From Pseudomonadota bacterium (GTDB lineage: Bacteria; Pseudomonadota; Gammaproteobacteria; Steroidobacterales; Woeseiaceae): a DNA stretch of 8,087 bases. The position numbers and the translations under genes were made by a program. The DNA lies in the NCBI GenBank assembly GCA_022565135.1, contig JADFKA010000072.1, positions 1 to 8,087 of the forward strand. The letters are read 5' to 3'. The notes below the pieces were generated by a model, which saw only the letters and a program-made list of their open reading frames with translations, was not told where the DNA came from and ran no database searches. Position 1 is the stretch's first letter; each line of letters begins with the position of its first letter. Shown one piece after another: positions 5,773-8,087 of the stretch.

Positions 5773-7943
5773 TCAAGAGAATCGCGAAGCTATTCGGCCG
5801 CAAAGAAGGCAGCGGCGGCAAGCGCCTGCTGGTGCACGAAATATTGTCGATACAGATTCTGAGCGCCGCAATCGTTGGCGCATTCACGATCGCGAGCCTG
5901 TATTGGGGCGGGCAATGGGTGCTGCAGGATAACTACAGCCGGTGGGCCTTGCAGTGGACCGAAGAGCTCAACGAACTCGGCTCCCCTTTATACCTGGCCA
6001 ACGACAGTGAGGCATTGTTCCGACTGGAGAGCTTTGTTGAGCGATATCCCGAAATTGATCGGGTTGCTTATTTCTCCAAAGATGGCACCGCCCTGTTTTC
6101 TTTTTCTAATCATGACGATGCTGAGCCTGTTGCCAATCTGTCGGCGTCGAGGCTCCGTGACGCAATTACCGTCATCGGCGATGCGAAACCGTACCTGATG
6201 CATGGCGGCTTACTGAACCCGAAACAGTTTGAGATTCTGGCCCCCGTCTGGACGGAGTCGATATCGGACGACGGTTTATTCGTCTTCGACCCATCGAACG
6301 CGGAACTCTCGGTGAAAACCGCGTTGCTGGGGTTCGTCGGTATTCACCTTGATTTCGTCATGTTCCACGATCGCTTGTTGTCGAACATCAAAGGCGCCAT
6401 TTTGATATTACTGGTCTTGCTCATTGCGTCTGCGCTCTATGGCAGGCGTGCACTGCGCAAGGCGCTGTCATCAATTTCCGATCTGCAGCAGCCCATTAAG
6501 GATCTCGCCAAAGGCAATTTAAATGTGAAATTTGCGCCGGCCGAACATCGCGAAATCTCAGAAATAGTCGAAGCACTTGAGAAAACGGCCACAGCACTGA
6601 GTGAACGTGATGCGAAACTGTTGCGACTGGCCAATCACGATAGCCTGACCGGGCTATTCAATCGGCGGCGGTTTATCGAAGAACTCAAGAAAGAAATAAA
6701 AATCGTGACGCGGAACGGGCACCGTAGTGCGTTGTTCTTTATCGATCTGGATCAATTTAAATACGTCAATGATGCGTGTGGCCATGCGGCCGGCGATCGT
6801 CTGATTCGTAAGGTAGGTGACGAGCTGACTCGCAGTGTCAGGCGCGACGATGTCGTCGCGCGCTTCGGCGGAGACGAATTCGCGGTCCTGGTTCGATGCA
6901 CCGGCGAGGATGGCGCGCGGGCATCCGCGGAGACTATGCTGGCGAATATGCGCAGCATGGCGCATGTTGAAGATGAACGAGTATTTCACGTCCATTGCAG
7001 CATCGGCGTTACGATGCTGAGCGGTGACAACCTGCACCATGATGAATTGATTAACCAAGCGGATATAGCATGCCGGGAGGCTAAGGCGGCCGGCCGCAAT
7101 CGAATGCACCTCTACGAACCGTCAGAGGATACGCAGCGGCGGAATGTGGCCGATGTTGGCTGGATGAATCGTTTGCGAAAGGCGGTGGACAACGACGAAT
7201 TCGAGTTGCGTTTCCAACCAATCAATGACATTGATTCAGGTGAAACGACGCATCACGAAGTGCTCATCCGATTGCGGACAGAAGATGGCAAGCTTGTCTC
7301 ACCGGATGCGTTCCTGCCGTCGGCGGTGCGCTTCGGGCTAATGTCCGAAATTGATTTCTGGATGATTCGACACGCAGCCAAAGCGTACGCCGAGCATTCG
7401 CCTGAGTATGGCCATCTCAAGTTATCGATTAATCTGTCGGCAAATGCATTCGAGAATGACGATCTCACTTCGTACATCGAAGCGACGTTCAAGGAATTCG
7501 ACGTGAAACCTAGCGACATCATTCTCGAGATAACGGAGAGCCTGGCAATCAGACGACCGCTGCATGTCGAGCGACAGATCGACACGCTGCGTGAATTCGG
7601 CTGCCAGTTCGCGCTGGACGATTTTGGCACTGGCTACAGTTCATTCAGTTATCTGCAGAAACTACATTTTGACTACATCAAGATCGACGGTGCATTCGTG
7701 CAAGATTTGCTCAATAACCCGGTAGATCAAAAAATGATCAAGTTGATCGCAGAGATCGGCCGTGAGGCTGGCATGAAGACGATTGCCGAATACGTCCAGG
7801 ATGCCGAATCGTTGTCCTTGCTCTGTGACTTAGGCGTGGATATGGCACAAGGTTATTTCGTTGGCCGCCCCGTGAAAGTTCCAAAGCGCAAGTCGACGCC
7901 GATATCACTCAGTTCGCGCCGGGCGAGGCGTTCATCACTCTAG
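5769..7943 (+). CDS. Membrane GGDEF-EAL protein (c-di-GMP cyclase/phosphodiesterase)
   Basis: 724 residues. Order: TM1 about 24-46, a periplasmic domain of about 160 residues, TM2 about 208-225, a HAMP-like stretch (226-275) with a helical linker, GGDEF domain about 286-448, EAL domain about 462-703, then a basic Ser/Arg-rich tail. The periplasmic part includes 'RYPEIDRVAYFSKDG' and is PAS/Cache-like by appearance. The GGDEF motif G367-G-D-E-F371 is intact, with D326, N334 and D343 for metal/GTP and an I-site R358-R-D-D361 five residues before it. The EAL signature is E497-V-L with R501. N555, E587, D617-D618, K638, E674 and Q694 are all present, so phosphodiesterase activity is plausible. 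'AEYVQ' replaces the usual AEGVE, but the key Glu remains. Both activities look possible; which one dominates cannot be told from sequence. It sits in the inner membrane and is co-translated with the binding lipoprotein (4-bp overlap), which may modulate it through the periplasmic domain. Confidence 0.95.
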   Translation: MIKRIAKLFGRKEGSGGKRLLVHEILSIQILSAAIVGAFTIASLYWGGQWVLQDNYSRWALQWTEELNELGSPLYLANDSEALFRLESFVERYPEIDRVAYFSKDGTALFSFSNHDDAEPVANLSASRLRDAITVIGDAKPYLMHGGLLNPKQFEILAPVWTESISDDGLFVFDPSNAELSVKTALLGFVGIHLDFVMFHDRLLSNIKGAILILLVLLIASALYGRRALRKALSSISDLQQPIKDLAKGNLNVKFAPAEHREISEIVEALEKTATALSERDAKLLRLANHDSLTGLFNRRRFIEELKKEIKIVTRNGHRSALFFIDLDQFKYVNDACGHAAGDRLIRKVGDELTRSVRRDDVVARFGGDEFAVLVRCTGEDGARASAETMLANMRSMAHVEDERVFHVHCSIGVTMLSGDNLHHDELINQADIACREAKAAGRNRMHLYEPSEDTQRRNVADVGWMNRLRKAVDNDEFELRFQPINDIDSGETTHHEVLIRLRTEDGKLVSPDAFLPSAVRFGLMSEIDFWMIRHAAKAYAEHSPEYGHLKLSINLSANAFENDDLTSYIEATFKEFDVKPSDIILEITESLAIRRPLHVERQIDTLREFGCQFALDDFGTGYSSFSYLQKLHFDYIKIDGAFVQDLLNNPVDQKMIKLIAEIGREAGMKTIAEYVQDAESLSLLCDLGVDMAQGYFVGRPVKVPKRKSTPISLSSRRARRSSL

Positions 7944-7967
7944 TTCGTGCATCGGACTATCATTCCT

Positions 7968-7976
7968 TGATATAAG
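7968..7976 (+). promoter_or_regulatory. Extended -10 promoter candidate before the last gene
   Basis: TG-A-TATAAG fits the extended -10 form TGnTATAAT with one mismatch. It lies in the 69-bp gap after the GGDEF-EAL stop and would start transcription near 7983, giving a 5' UTR of about 30 nt. There is no convincing -35. It would let the downstream gene be expressed apart from the operon. No hairpin terminator is visible in the gap, so read-through is also possible. Confidence 0.3.
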
Positions 7977-8002
7977 TACCCTCGGTGGTTAAAGATCATC
8001 CT

Positions 8003-8007
8003 GGGAG
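8003..8007 (+). promoter_or_regulatory. Shine-Dalgarno of the last gene
   Basis: GGGAG lies 5 nt before the ATG at 8013 and supports a real start there. Confidence 0.55.
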
Positions 8008-8012
8008 AAGCA

Positions 8013-8087
8013 ATGAATCCGATGACCCGATGCTGCTGTATCGCCGCCTTGCTGTTGATGGCCTCGTCTGCCTGCCATGCGTCTGAC
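8013..8087 (+). CDS. Exported protein, N-terminal signal peptide only (partial, 3' end outside window)
   Basis: Only 25 codons are visible. The N-terminus MNPMTRCCC is followed by a hydrophobic core, IAALLLMA (10-17), and then SSACHASD. This is a Sec signal peptide. Cleavage could follow A23 (signal peptidase I), or C21 could be lipidated, although S-S-A-C is a poor lipobox. Three consecutive cysteines (7-9) before the core are unusual. The start is backed by a good Shine-Dalgarno sequence. The function of the mature protein cannot be known from this window. Confidence 0.65.
   Translation, partial: MNPMTRCCCIAALLLMASSACHASD

Noticed and set aside
6654..7109. 151-residue minus-strand frame opposite the GGDEF domain
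   Set aside because: It overlaps the conserved GGDEF core; its sequence has no recognisable features.

Overview
The window looks like chromosomal DNA of a Gram-negative bacterium, most likely a proteobacterium and plausibly a gammaproteobacterium of moderate GC content. The reasons are two proteins with lipoprotein-type signal peptides, inner-membrane c-di-GMP signalling, and family choices such as a leukotriene-A4-hydrolase-like M1 lipoprotein. The species cannot be named from the sequence alone. Coding density is high. There is no sign of mobile elements, CRISPR, tRNA or rRNA.

Layout. (1) Positions 1-2956 hold two M1-family zinc metallopeptidase genes pointing at each other with overlapping 3' ends. 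The first is the C-terminal part of a large ERAP1_C-type aminopeptidase, cut by the window edge. The second is a complete LTA4H-like aminopeptidase, probably a lipoprotein. (2) A 160-bp divergent spacer at 2957-3116 carries a 9-bp inverted repeat and a 10-bp palindrome. It leads into a small nucleoside/cytosine deaminase (3117-3557) whose active-site residues match fungal (yeast Fcy1-type) cytosine deaminase. (3) A minus-strand cluster follows at 3565-4614. It holds a predicted leader mini-ORF of about 25 codons with a strong Shine-Dalgarno sequence, a 75-residue membrane protein whose start overlaps the mini-ORF's stop (ATGA), and a 240-residue two-TM protein of unknown function. (4) A second divergent region, with a 13-bp palindrome, leads to a plus-strand operon at 4756-7943. 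This encodes an ABC-type substrate-binding lipoprotein and, overlapping it by 4 bp, a membrane GGDEF-EAL protein. (5) A new exported protein begins at 8013 and runs off the end.

How the genes fit together. The clearest functional unit is the lipoprotein plus GGDEF-EAL pair: a periplasmic small-molecule-binding protein with no ABC permease or ATPase beside it, translationally coupled to a c-di-GMP enzyme that has its own periplasmic domain. The simplest reading is a ligand-responsive c-di-GMP switch. The M1 peptidases and the deaminase are scavenging enzymes (peptides, pyrimidines) with no evident link to that switch.
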